From the NCBI GenBank assembly GCA_016617855.1, contig JAECUM010033800.1, forward strand, positions 1 through 64,000: a stretch of 64,000 bases of DNA, read 5' to 3'. This document shows, piece by piece, positions 10,176-25,100 of the stretch. Below the pieces are notes generated by a model. It did no database searches. It was given only the letters and a program-made list of their open reading frames with translations, and was not told the DNA's origin. This stretch comes from Megalonaias nervosa. Taxonomy: Eukaryota; Mollusca; Bivalvia; Unionida; Unionidae. The stretch's first letter is position 1, and each line of letters starts with the position of its first letter. The translations under genes and the position numbers were made by a program.

Positions 10176-13100
10176 CTGTAAAACAGACAGTAAGTGCAAT
10201 TCTTGCCATAAAATTCCCCAACTAAGTACAAAATAATTATAGTGTAATAATAACGATTATAATGATGATGATGAATGATAAAGAAAATACAACAACAACA
10301 CAATTCAACTTAATGCACATTTACCATGTGAATATTTCAATATCTGTATTAGCTTGCCGCATTTTTTCTAGTTTGCTGTTTCTGCATATGAAGATTACAG
10401 TTACCAGTTCATGAACAGTAGTTCCAAGGCAGATGGTTTCCTCCAAATATCCATTCCAGTACATGTTCCAATTTGTAGGATAGTGAACACATTCTGAGTT
10501 AAATACATATTAAATGAACAGTCTAAAATATAATAGTGAAAATAATTCAACTTCATAAAAAGGGGTGATAAATGCACAACCACTATTTGAGATAATTACC
10601 ATAGTTATTCTAAGAGAAGCCCCATCTAATAAATGCCCCCTTTAAAAAAATAAATTCTACCTTATCGAGGCTTACAGATCCATATATACCCATTATGGTA
10701 TGTCCAAATAATTAAAACATTACATGAGTAATCCAACAACTATTACAAAAATCAAAACAATTTATGAATATTTTCAGTCAAACAGTGATGTATAGTATTC
10801 AGTGCCCTCCCCCCTTAGAAACTGCACTGCTCCTGGTGGACATATTAGAATAACTATGGTATATATTTTAAACAAATTTTATAGTAACATTTTAAAAGTT
10901 TGCTTCATAATAAAGTAAATTTTCACTATAATGTAATACAAACCTTGTTGGAATCTTTCTTCAGCCATTTGATTAGATTTTCTGCTTCTTTGGCCTGTCA
11001 ACAGAATAAATTTTGGGAAATCTATTTATTATTAACTCAAAAGGTATTAGATTCTGAAAAAAATAAAACCAAGAATTTTATTCAAATGTCAAACATAAAA
11101 CTAACAAATTATTAATCTTCCCAAAACATGATTTAACCTCCAAATCGACTTCATGGAATATGTCATACATATTAATGTTATTTTAATAGTTTGAAAGACA
11201 AGTAATCTGTTAAACACTGACTGTAGTTGGTTTTGTTTAGCACTGACCCTAATTAGATCATTCTAAACTGGTTAGGTTCATGAATCCAATTTTCCTCTAT
11301 CTCTCTCATTTTCTGTATATCAATTTTGTGTTTAAATCCAAGTCTGATTATAATCCGTAGAAACAAACAACTGATGTATATAACAACAGAACAATGAGTC
11401 ACATGCAATGTAGTGTGGCTGTTTAAAGTATTGATCTTATTCAAACCGATCTCTTAGAACCAATCTAAGAGGACTTAAATATCATACTGTGTAGATTGAA
11501 GTGGAGCATTTTGATTTTGTAATCCTAATATCTGTGCAAAAATTGCTAACTGCTCATAAGAACTGAGTTCCCATGACATAACAATGAGTATATTACCTTC
11601 CCTGGTTGGAATGCGAGTCTACTGCAGGTTAACAATCAACCAAGGCAATCCACCCTCACCCACACTACAACAGATTCTGAAACCCCAGTGGGTTGACTGG
11701 TGCAATACAAGTGTTTTGCTCAAGGGCATGACAGAACCAGTCAAAAGTGGTATTCAACTCATTACTTCCTCCAGAGCAAATAATGCCAGCCCATTAGGTC
11801 ATGGTATCACTTTCATTTTTATTAGATATGAAATTTATGACACATGCTAAAGCAGATAGTATGCCCCTTGATGCAAGCACCTTATGTTGCCTGATATTTT
11901 ATATCTTTTAAATTTATTATTTAAATAAAACTCCTAGGAAATTCCCCTATATGCATCTGTAGATTGTCAAATAGTTCAGTTACATGTACAAAAAAGGACA
12001 TGGTAGATCAATGTCTAAAAGGCCAAAGGTCACAATCTCAGGAAGTGACATTACTGCAGACAACATATTTATAGTCTTACATCTCAATATTCCAGAAACA
12101 AGGGGCAAAACTTGCTATACAACTAAATTTGGTAGAATTAAGAATTTCAGTTAAATCTGGGCTGAAGAAATCTCTTCATGTGATGCCAGGAAGTCAGTGA
12201 TGTTGTTTAATTAAACAAAGATAGAGGTCACATTCACAGCATATGTCTATTTTACCTCACTAGGAATGTCTGCCAGAACAAGTACACAAGCTCCCACTAT
12301 TTCATCATTGGTATCATCATCGCCCATCCCTGAACTGACAACACAGTCTAGCAGTCGGCGGATGTCATCATAGCGCTGGTGCTTTGCCATCTCCCTGGCA
12401 ACATGTGTAAAGATACTAACTGCTCCAAGCTTGTATTCCTATGGGGATAAAGAATGATGATGAGCATTTTTTTCTGAGTACTCACCCATAAGTACCTATT
12501 AATAAGATAAAAGCTACTGCTGAAAGACTATAATTATAAAATAAATTTGTACCTAACTGACAATTACAGAAAAATCTAAATACAAATTCATGTTGGTATA
12601 ATCATAACTTTTCCATTCCAGAAATGACAGGGATTAAATGGATTTTAAGTTCGAAATAACACTGAATAGCACAATAGCATGTTGACTTGTAACTTTGCAA
12701 TTACTGATTCAATCTCAAAAGCAGTTATATGTACATGCAATGGTTTGTCTGAGGGTTCTTAAGTTTGCTCCATGCAATAACCACCTCAAACCATCTCTTT
12801 CTTCAGATAGGCCTTATTGAGTACTAGACCACCTCCTACCATTACATGGAACTTCAACTCAATAAGCACCTCAAAAAGATTAGGACCATCTACTCCTCCA
12901 GATGGCCATTAAGGAGTACTAGATCACTTACCATCTGATGAACCTTCAACTCAATAAGCACCTCAAGGAGATAAAGACTGGTTGTTACCTCCAGCTGAAC
13001 CTTCAGAAGTACAAGTTATAAGACAGAAATATCACTTACTACCTGCAGATGGACCTTCAGGAGTACCTGATGCAAGTTATGAAACCTAAATACCACCTCT

Positions 13101-16100
13101 TCCCTCACAATGGGTCTTTGACAGAGTTATTTATACAAATCAAGAAATATAAATACCATCCTTTACCTCCAGGTGATGGGCCTTCAGTACTTGATACAAG
13201 TATTAAGACTAAAAGACCACCTTTTATCTCCAGATATGCCTTCAGGAGTACTTGATATATGTTATGAGACCTAAAGACTACCTCATATCTCAAATGGGCC
13301 TTGAGAGTACTTGACACAAGTTATGAGACTTAAAGACCTCCTTTTACCTCCAGAAGGGCCTTCAGGAGTACTAAATATAACTTATGAGAACTAAAGACCA
13401 CCTCTTACATCAAGGCGAGCCTTCAATAGTATTAAATGCAAGTTATGAGACCTAAAGACCACATCTTACCTTCCAGATGGGCTTTCAAGGATACTTTATA
13501 CATTTATGAGACCTAAAGACAACCTCTAAATTCCAGATGGGCTTTCAGGAATACATGATACAATTTATGAGACCTAAAGACAACCTCTAAATTCCAGATG
13601 GGCTTTCAGGAATACATGATACAATTTATGAGACCTAAAGACAACCTCTAAATTCCAGATGGGCTTTCAGGAATACATGATACAATTTATGAGACCTAAA
13701 GACAACCTCTAAATTCCAGATGGGCTTTCAGGAATACATGATACAATTTATGAGACCTAAAGACAACCTCTAAATTCCAGATGGGCTTTCAGGATGAGGC
13801 TGAAACAACTGATACAAACTATGAGACCCATCTTCGCTAGCCAAGGTTCCAATAACCCTATCTACACCTTGGCAGATCGAACAGCTATATTGGTGCTTTG
13901 TCCTAGCGACATCTATTTGATTTCATGTGTTGCTTCCCTCAGTATGTAATGCCAGCTAACCAATAGCATGGTGCATTGTACATCAGCCAAAAACGGTGGT
14001 GGCAATTGACCTAAAAAGGATACTTTGTAAGTTTAACATTGAAAGTATGACTATGTACCAAAGGGAAGCCATTACAGGTCTATTTGAGTGAAAGGTATTT
14101 GTGCAAACATGGACAGGCACTGGAAAAGTGCTTATTTATCAGTCCATTCAAGTTGTGTGCTCCCCTTGTCTCAATCATGTAGGAACCGTATTCAAATTTG
14201 AGCAGCTTAATTTTGATTGGATGTGGTGGCTTGCTGCCGCATTCAATGAAATTCACAGACCTGAAGCAAAGAAATACCTGCTCGATATGCCAAGGTGTAG
14301 ATAGGATTATCGGAACCTTGGCTAGCGAAGATGTATGAGACCCATCTAAATTGGTTTAAATAAAGAAAGATCAAAATAACACTAAATGTTATGAAAAATT
14401 CAATGACCTTCAATTGAAGTCTGCATGGATACTATAAAAGTAAGCAAAGAGTACAAGAAAAACCCAAATCCATTTCTAACTGAGATGGCATTCAAATATA
14501 CTCAAAAGAACAAGTTTTCCCAAATGTCTGCCTACCCAATAGCACATACATCTGGGTACAAAGTCTGCCTTTCCTATAGCAAAGTAGGCAAGTACTATGA
14601 TAGTTTTTGCTGGGTAACATTATGTATGCAAAAATAATACTGTAAAGAGGAAGACTGCCTTTGAAATGGACTAAGTATTACTGACATCAAAGGAGATCAT
14701 ATGCTAAGAAGTAGGCAACTTTGTGGACAGTTTATACCAGTAATTGTGAAATTGCATAAATTTTGCTACTGGTTGCTGAACAATACAAAGTATTAAGGAG
14801 TCTTTCTGTTTCAGCAGTTTCATCTCTTGTTTTATTTCATAAATTGGACCTGCATTAATATATTAGAACCAGTTCAAACATATTCATCTTTATCAATGAA
14901 ATGCTTTTTCTAACATAATGTGACTATGATTAAACATCTTTGAAGTTCCATTCATCAACTCTTCATTCAAGAAACAAAAACAATTAGGGCTGGCCTTACG
15001 CCGATTGGACTGATTTGGCTCAATTGGGCCCCGCACTCACAGAGGCCCTGTTCATTAGTAATATTTAAAAATATATCTATAGAGGAAAAAGTAATTTTGA
15101 AGTGATGGAAGAAACTTTTAAGTTCAATATCATATAAAACTTGTTTAATTCCAAATGCTATGCTCACAATGGGCCATGCAGGTAAACCCAGTGGGCCCTG
15201 CCAAAATTATCTAAATCGGGCCCCATATTTGCTAAGGCCAGTACTGTAAACAATCTATCAAAAGTGAATGGGAAGTAGACCCAACATTCACTGTATATGT
15301 TTGCCCCCACCCCAAACAATGACATTACAACAATAGATAAAACAAGAGTCCCATGAAGGAACTGGTGTCCTAATGTCCAAAAAGAATTTCCAGGAATTCA
15401 AGGCCATTCTTTCTCTTAACTGCTGAGTGTTAAAATCATTTCTGGTATTCTTATGCAATAAGATTTTCAAATTAGATGCTGTAGTACCCATATTGGATAT
15501 AATATTGGCTCCACAGTGAAAACCCCATGCTGATATGACCATACATTGAGAAGAATTAGTGACATGAAAAAATGTTTATTGTTGCAGCAATATTTGAGGT
15601 CAGATTGAAAAAATTTTCAGGACCAAGTAAGTATCATGATTAATTTTCTGATGGAAACCCCATGTTGAGATGACTTTCTCTTTGGAAGGAGTAGGAATAA
15701 TGAGGTTTTCATGATGGCTGCCTTGGTGACCATACTTGATTCAGATTGGCACCATTTTCACTTAGTACCAATTAATTACTATAGAAGACCCTAGATGATA
15801 TGGGTTTCCATCTAAGTGGGGCAGTGATAAGATTTTCAGGAAGGCCACTTGGTGGTCACACTGGATATCAGACCAGCACAATTTTTAATTAAAAACAACT
15901 AGACACCATAGTAAGTATTCAAGTGAAAACACCATACTCATACAACTTTTCATATTGAAGGAGTAGCAACAGCACGAAATTCAAGATGGCTACTGTGGTG
16001 GCCATAATGTATGTCAGCAGCACCATTTTCATTTGGGACCAACTAGACATCATAAGACTGGTGAAAACACCATGTCAAAGTGGCTTTCTCTTCAGGAGGT

Positions 16101-19100
16101 GCAATGACACAATTTTCAAGATGCCATGGTGGCCATACTGAACATCAGATCAACACCATTTTCATTTAGAACCAACTGGATGTTATAAAAATTCTTTTAG
16201 TGAAAGTCCATTGTTGATATGACCATCAGTTTAAGAGCAGTGATACGAAGATTTTCATGACAGCTGTCTTAATGGCCATATTCAAAATCAGACTGGCACC
16301 ATTTTCATTTAGGACCAACTTGAAATCATAAGATGTAATTTAATGAAGACCTTATGTTGATATCACCATCCTTTCATGAGGAACAGCCATAAGGTTTTCA
16401 AGACAGCTGATGTGGTGGCCATATTTGATGTTTGAGCATCACCATTTCATTGAGGACCAACTGGACCTTGTGATCAATGTGTGTAAAGTTTTATGGCAAT
16501 CATCCAAGTAGTTGAGGATAGATAGCAATAACATGTGCTAATAGAAGGGTAGATGTTGGAAGACAAGACATCTCATAAGTTCTTCTGGTCTGGTCAAACA
16601 AGTACTGTGTAACCCTTTACTTCGATGGTAGTCAGTTTTGGTAGATTTTTATATTCAAACAGGTGCTACCCTTGCAAAAATGTCTGCATAAGCCAACCCA
16701 TAAGTCCAGCCACATTAAAAATCTTGTTATTGCTACTCCATTTGAATGGATGGTCATATTCACATGGGGTTTCAGTATAGAGGTCCTGGGGTTTCAGGTT
16801 AAGCATGTGATTTCATCCTTGGTGATCTACAATAACAGTGTATACCAGTAGTCAACAACAAAACGTAGCAAGCTTAGACCTTGTCCTGCAGATAAGCCAA
16901 CCTCCCTTCCTCCAGGCTTTTATTGCTTTCTAAAATATTCGGCTTATATGCGAGTACATATGACAACTATCTCCAAAGTATATATTATGCTGATTTTACT
17001 TTCTTCATTATATCCTGATATAAAAGCTTCCTAAAGATGAAGGCATAATTAATTTGCATGGTCTCACATTTTTAACACAGCAAGTTTGATCAAATCTTTA
17101 TCTGAAAAATATGTGCTAGAGTCATGAAATGCTCAGCCAATCAGATGCATGATCATGTCATTAATATATATGGATTTTGCTTATGATCATATCCAACCAA
17201 GATCTTGAGGATACAGGCCTATTTACCAAGTTTGATGAAATTTCCATCAAAGGTTTTCTAGAGTGATACAAACAACTCAGCCAATCAGATGCAAAATTAC
17301 CTCATAAATATGCACAGGTCTTCCCCATCATAAATATCATCAAACATCTTGATGATATTAGCATACTTGCCATAACAAATTACATCCCACCCCTGCACAG
17401 TGATGCTTGGAAAAAAATAATTTTCAATAAGCTTATGGGACTATGTAAGCCGCCAACCAACATTACCAGACAGGCATTGAGGTGGAACCCACAAGGCAAG
17501 CAGAGAAGGGGTCGACCAAGAAACACCTGGTGACATGACCTTGAGGCAGACAGCACTAAGCTGGGTCACACCTGGAGTCAGCTTGAGGGGATGGCACAGG
17601 ACAGAAGTCTCTGGCGATCTTTTGTGGGCGGCCTATACATCGGCAGGAGTGACGGGCATAACTAACTAACTTATGGGAAAAAAATATCAAATATGAGAAA
17701 AATCATTTTTTGACCACCAATATACATCTCCAATGCATGTAGTATATATAAGCAGTAAAGAGTTCTGCTTAGTGTTTGTGCAAAGCTATCCTTTATACAG
17801 CTGTTTTTCTTGGAGTCAATTAAAAGGTAAGGCAATCAGAGTAAAGCAACCACGCTTTCACAGATTACTGAACTGGCTGTGAATGGCTAGGATGATGCTG
17901 TGTCAAGTCCTTTGAATAATGCTGAGGGAATTGCATTAATAAAGTACACTAAGTTGAACAACCCAATTCATTTGAATAAGGTACAATGAAGAGATTCATG
18001 TTGATGAACAAAAGTTATTACTCATCACTGCCTTGAATGAGAATTCATTGTTAAAGATTATTGGCAATTTTATGATCAGCAGCAATGTTTCTTTGAAGTC
18101 AGATTTTACTCGATACATAAAATGCAAAACATTATTATTTTGGTAATCAGAATAGTGTATGAATGTTGCTCATTTTTCAAGGCAGAATGTCAAAATGCAG
18201 CTGTAATTTAGGAAAAGATGAGCCATCTACAAAACATGCAAAGCTCAGCAAAACTGAATTTCAGAACTCGTGGTTTCTGCACACCTACAAATACCATACT
18301 AAATCTCATTCTGGAGTGTATTATATCCATCAAAATAGCAACATTTCCACACATCAATGCAGATTCAGAAAGATCATTTTCTATGCTGAGAAAAATGTGA
18401 CAAGATCTTGGGGAAAGTTTGAACAACATTACAATTCAGCCTTCAGTGAGTGCAAAGATTACACAATAACACCTGCATACCTTCAAATTCCCCCATTGAA
18501 CTACTAAGAGTAGCAAAGATGCATCTAATTAAGAAAATGTTCCACTGTCCAATGGATTTTAAAGACAGAAACTTGGTATAATTTTTTTTAAAATTTCAAT
18601 GTTTGTGAGGTTTTGTTTAAGTGAGTGTGGGCACATGTGTGTGCATGCATGTGGGGATGATATTGGACAAATCTATGTCTACCAACTAAGTTTGTAAGTA
18701 TATTAAATACAACCAAGAAAACATATTATTTTCTTTTCTCTATCAAATTTGAATTCCAGTAATTGTATTTAGGCATATATGAAAAGATAACTTATTCTCA
18801 ATTGGACCAAATCACATTTTTAGGTCATGTGCACTGAACCACCCTTAGGGCTTCAAAACACTTTTCTGACCCCCCCCCCCCAACTATCTGAGAGCATGGC
18901 AGGTATGCATTAGTCTATTTAGCAAGAATAATTCAAATCAGGTCAGAAATACAGCTTCTCAAGCAGTAAGAACCTCTACCAATTATATGCAAGATCCCAC
19001 CATTAATATAGCAAAATCTCATCATAAAAACCTATTTACCCAATTTTATAAAAGTCTGTAAGAAATATCCAACTAAGTGTTGACAAGCTCGTCAATCAGA

Positions 19101-22100
19101 TGTAAACCAACCTCATTAACATGTATCTGAACTCACCTGAGACCTTGATTTTTAAGCCTTTTTTGCCAAAATTGATCAAAACCATATCAGAAATACCACC
19201 TCTGCAGTGGTAACAAACCAGTCAATCACATGCATGATCACCTCAATGATATGCATGAATTCTGCACATAATGAAATTGTGTGAGATTTTAATGATACAA
19301 ACTCATATTTGAAGTTTAATAAAAATCACATAAAAAATATGACTTTCAGAGTGGTAACCATGTTCAGCTGACCAGATGTAAGATCACCTGATTAATATGT
19401 GTTAATCTCATTATCAAACTCATTAAAGATGTTAATTATATAAACACAAATTCCATATCTGACCAAATCTGGCTTTCAGAGTGGTGACAAGCCCATCCAA
19501 TCAGGTGCAAGGTCACCTCATTAATATGCAAAGACCTAACTTCAAGTCAAACTCATCAGAGATGTTGAAGATATAAATTTACTATGTTCCAAGTGTGATC
19601 TTCACCAATACAAAAATGGCCTCTGTAAATGTAACCAGCAAATGTTGACAGATGGGTGAAGGACTATAGCATAAACTGATGTGGTTTTAGATCCTTGTGA
19701 GCTAGAAATCCAATATCCATAAAAGAATTTTTGAAATTATGAAAATATTTTGTGCTATGATTTACCTTGATTATTCTGGATCCAAGATCAAATGCAAGTT
19801 CTACATCACTTCCACTCAACAATACCTACAATGAAAACATACTGCTTGTGACAAACTGATTTTATTAAATGTGAAATGTGTAGAAAAAGGTGTATTTACC
19901 AAAATTTTGATTTTTAACATTTTTAAAGGGATTTCTCAATATAATTTTCACAATCAGTGATTTTCCAGATGTACAAGATGTCTCCATAAACTATAAACTT
20001 CTCACATGTGGAAGCAGTAATTTCAAGTTATATAAGATGGCAGTTGACAGAAACTGACTTGAAGTTTTGTTAGTGGTTAGAAAGTTTGAATTTAATTTGG
20101 TTATAATTTGATTTCATATGGAAGAGTACAGATCTCAGCATAATCTCAGAGAATCTAGATAAAATTTCAAGTTTACATAGGTTTTACAACAGTAAAAAGG
20201 GCTAAATTCTTTAATTTGGCTTCATAAATCTAATGGTTTATCAACTGGTTCTTCATGTATCTCCCTAATCTGAATTCATCAGTACTATTTGTCTGTGGTT
20301 TAACATCCTTCTTCTGTGTCAGTGTATCATTTAACAGTTTTGAATCAAACTTTGTGGTGATAGCCAATCACTGAATCAGCATATTGGCAATAGACTGGAT
20401 ATGACTTAGCAATGTCACAACTATATCCATCACATGGATTATACTCAATTCTGGTGCAAAATTTTGTAGGAAAAATAGAAATTTCTTACTTAAGATATAG
20501 GACAATAATAGGAATATCTTATTCAAAATATAGGTCAATGCTAGTAATTTTTTCATAACATACAGACTTTTAGGATATAAAAAATAAAAACATACACCAA
20601 AGAACCTACACAACATGACAGACTCTTCCTCATAGGCATCTGTGGTATATGCAATATTCCAAGGTTTTTTAAAATGGAATATTGACAAGACAGGAGGTGA
20701 GGCTGTTACTAGATATATAATGATATTAACATATAATGAGTATTTTTTATGTGTTGCTAAATTTTGCATATCTAACCTTTCCATAAAAGAACAAACATGT
20801 AAACATTTACAAGCATCAATGATTACTATTAAGTCCCTTATCCTGCAAAAAATAAACATTCATTTTCAACTTAATTTGTCAACATTTACAGCAGTAAAGT
20901 AACCCTATATATTGTACAGTACATTCAAAGGCTGTCGGACATACGCTCACTTACCCTGAGTGTTACGACCACTTACTGGCAACTTAAATTTAAGAAAATG
21001 TTAACAGACTCTCAGGTACTGGGAAAAATGTGTCGTATTAAATTAAACCCCCTTTGCTTGTACAAGAAAATACTGTTAAATTTTGGAAAACATTGTCATT
21101 AAATAAAAAGAAAAATAACAAATTATTTCATAATGTCCTTACCATGATGACAATTTCCATTCTGGCAGGTGAACTGCTGAAAAGAGTGGGAAGTTTAGCA
21201 GATCCTGAGTGAATAACATAGTCCAGTGCCATGGAAGCTGCCTCCCCTGCAGTATTAGTGAGACATGCATGCAGAAACTGTGTAACTTCTATCTGGAGAG
21301 CTATTGTCCTGATGTACCTGAAAATATTTCCAACATGAACAGCAATCAGGATAAAATGGATGCAGCAATGACCGGCCACATGGAAGAGAATGAAATTAAG
21401 GACAAAAAGAACTGCAGATATTTTTACTTGATTTAGTTTGAACAAAAGGCCAAGGGTCTTCATAAACATTATCTTTAAATGGACCACAGGGACTCTTGTT
21501 GGCCAAGTGGTGTAAGGCACTTGCCTTTACAGATCACTGACATCTCATCTCTGTGTCAGTTCAAAATGTACTAGCTGCAATGTATAGCCTATCATGTGCT
21601 GAAAGAAAATGGTGCTAAATCCAGAAAACCAAAAACTAAATTGACCTCACTGCATCCTGAATTGCAGTTTTGGTCCATATATAAGCCATGTGTCTAAATG
21701 GGTCACATTGCAATCTGAATGCCCTAGTTTTGATCATCTTCCCAAGCCAAAGTTCTGGTATGTTAACCTATCTATACTTTGGTAGATTGATAAGATCTTT
21801 CTGTGCTTTGTCCTAGCAACATCTATTGGATTTCACGAGTTGCCTCCCTTAGTACATAATGTCAACTAACCAACAGCATGTAACAGTGGTGCATTGCACA
21901 TCTGCTGAAAATGGTGGAGGTAACTGACTTCAAAGAATGCTTTCAAAGTTTAACATCAAAAGTATGACTAAATACAACAGAGAAGCCATTACAGGTGTAT
22001 TTGAGGGAAAGTATGTACTTGTACAAATATGAATTGGCAGTGGAAAACTGCTTATTTATCAGTCCATTCTATTTGTGTGCTCCTCTTGTCTCGATCATGT

Positions 22101-25100
22101 AGGAACAGTGTTCAAATTTTAACAACATGAATTTGACTGGATGGAGTGGCTTGGAAGCACTGAAATATCTGATCAATCTGCCAAGGTGTAGATAGGTTAA
22201 CATATTGAAACCATGGCTAGTGAAGATGAGTTTCTAATCACCACTTTAGCCTTTTATCTAAATGGGCCACACAGCAACCTGAATGGCATATTTCTGATCT
22301 CTACTTGCATTTGGTTAACCACTACATGTCTATTAGAAATAATTGGACCAGAATTCCTCTGATATTCTCAAATCAATGATTACAGTCATAACTCATAAAT
22401 AATAAAACCACATAAAGTACTTTAATGAAAAATAAAAAGTTAACAAGAAAAAATGCTACCATTTTCTAAAGTCAGAACTGGAATTGGTAACACAAAGGTT
22501 TATCTGTTGAGACAGGACTGGAATTCAAGCAAAAAATAATGAAAAATAGTTGCTGCCAATTTTTGCATTAAATCACTGGTTGGATTATTTATTGTTAAGC
22601 AATATTTATATGATAAACTTTAGTGGAACACATTACAGAAAGATTTCATTCTGAAAATTATTGACAACAACCATTTAAAGTTTGGAGTGTTGGGTTTGAA
22701 GATTTTTTTAATACATGGGCATTGCTAGAATGTATTTAGATCACTGTGTGCCATGGTTCACTTGATATAAATAATGGAAAAAATTATAAATTTGTGTACA
22801 TGTGGTTCAAATATTGCAAATATGGCTGGTTGAAAAAGTCATAGCATGAATTCAAATGAAACAATAATTACTACAAACAACCTTACAAATGAACTTTATC
22901 CTTACTTTCTAACTTCTTCTGGTGACTTGACCAGTCTGACAGGGTTATCTGTCTTTGGTTCCTTCCAAAGTGGTAGTCCCTGCTGTGATGCTTGTAAACC
23001 AGACTGGAGAGGGTGTCTGACATTACCCCACTGGGTGGGGTCCAGGTATGCTTGCATGTGCTGCTGTGCCGAGAATAGGTGCTGGATACTCTTGGCAAGG
23101 TCCAGGTAACTCTGGGCACCATGGGTATAGAAGTAGGTGCAACAGGTCATACCAGCTCGAATAAAATCCTAGTGAGATAATAAAATACTGTATTTATTCT
23201 AATTTACACACCCTTTTCAGTCTTTTTAAATTTTGGACCACCTGATTTAAGTAATCTAAAAGTTTTCAATTTTTGATGTCCCTGCTAGAGATTTCAGTTT
23301 TCATAGATTAATGAGTACCAAGAGTCAAGCTAGTCTTGAAATTTAGGGAGAAGTGACTTCTCCATTTGGACAGAACAGTGAGAAGAGAGCTAAACAAGAA
23401 TTGGGAGCAAAACAAGAAATTATGTATATAGAATATATGTATAGTATGTACGCTGTATCAATGACATACGAGATGTATAAATTTTTCATTAAAAGAAAAT
23501 GAGGCTTGCCGAGTTCCTTTTAATGAAAAATGTATACGAGTGGTATATCATTGATACAGCATACACACTGTACATATATATTATTTATATCACACACAAA
23601 TACATATACAGTAAAAACTGTCTTGAGCGACCTCTGCTATGAGCGACAACCTGTCATGTACGACCACAATCGTAATGCACAGATCGATTTTATTATATAA
23701 ACGCTCTGCTATGAGCAACCACCTGCTGAACGTGACCAGCGACCGCGATATCTTGGCAAAATGTGCATTTCGACACTGCTATGAACGACCGCATCACATA
23801 AAACGAGGATTAACTCCACCAACCTTTGTTTAATCCCTGTAAGAACGACTGTTCATACCATTCCAAATATAAAAAAAAAAAAAATTTTAAAAATAGGCTG
23901 GCTACCGATCTCTGATTTATTTTTTTTGCTAGGGTGGTAGTGTTTTATAGTTTCTGTCGTAAACCAGACTAATATATGGAGATTATTTCCTAGTCTGGTT
24001 CCCTGCTTCGTGTGCTCCTTGTGTTGTTCTCCGTTATTCGTATAGGGGTGAGGAAATCAGAAAGCATACATAGCAGGGAAACAGACTAATTATTCCTGTA
24101 ATTATCCAAGAGACTCAAGAAGTGAACCTAGCAGATGGGAAAAGGCCAATGATGGAACAACAACAACAACAACAAAACCAACAATCAGACTCTAGAACAC
24201 AAGAAATAATAACCAAGCAGATGGAAAAACAACAACAACAACAAACACTAAATCCACAAGAGGATGAACAAAATCAAATCCCACAACAACAACAGCAACA
24301 ATATGAAACAAGAAGTGCAGGCGCAAATCAAACTCCTAAGACAGCTTTATCTTTAGGAATAAGACGAACCAAAACAGAAACACAAAAGAGTGACCTGTTA
24401 GAAACAGTAGCAGAAATTAGAAGAGAAAAAAGAAAAGCAAAAAGGCGAAACAAGAAAGAAGAACAGTTTCTCCTAGAACAAGATGAATGTATTGAATAAA
24501 ACAAAAAAACAAAAAAAAAAAGGAAAAAAAAAAAAAGAAATAACTATACTAAATATCTATATATATAATAAAAAAAAAAAATAATATATACCACATTATA
24601 CAAATATACAGGAAATAAACATATACAATAGCACAACTTTTACATGTAGGGCAGAAGGGCCTCCCTAACTGGTCTGAGAAGATCAACAGGGAGAGTACCC
24701 TTCAAAAAAAAAAAAAAAGTAATTAACCTGCTTCCCGGCCTTTGTAGGACCTGGCATCTCTATGATGACTGTATCACGAGAACTGACAGACACCAGTGAC
24801 CTTTATGTAATCAATTATTACAACGACCGCTTGATTAGTATCGATTGTTCTGATCAAAAACAAATATCAAAAGAATATTTAAAAAAGGATTGTTGCTACC
24901 GGTTATAGATACTATAGTCCGTAAACCAGGCTGATGTACATGTCATGAAATGCCGTTGAAGTGTCAAAATTGATGTAATGGTCGGGTATACTGTTTGTCT
25001 CGAGTTAATCGGTATTGCCGGGGGTGAATAAGGTCATTGCCTATTAAACCAGCAAGAGAGAATCATTTGCAGGATTTGATTGATAGTGCTCAAGACTTGT

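Larger units (their letters stand above)
12439..19765 (-). other. ZFYVE26 intron H-I, 7.3 kb, repeat-filled
   Basis: Contains, from low to high, a 61-bp tandem repeat, a RecQ-carrying MITE, diverged ~135-bp repeats, a TIR-element relic, a LINE 3' end, a hAT relic and a diverged ~130-bp repeat. About 14340-15500 shows no recognised element. Confidence 0.8.
21318..22905 (-). other. ZFYVE26 intron F-G
   Basis: 1.6-kb intron with a SINE-like copy (21488-21650) and the second RecQ-carrying MITE (21735-22228). About 22230-22905 shows no recognised element. Confidence 0.8.
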
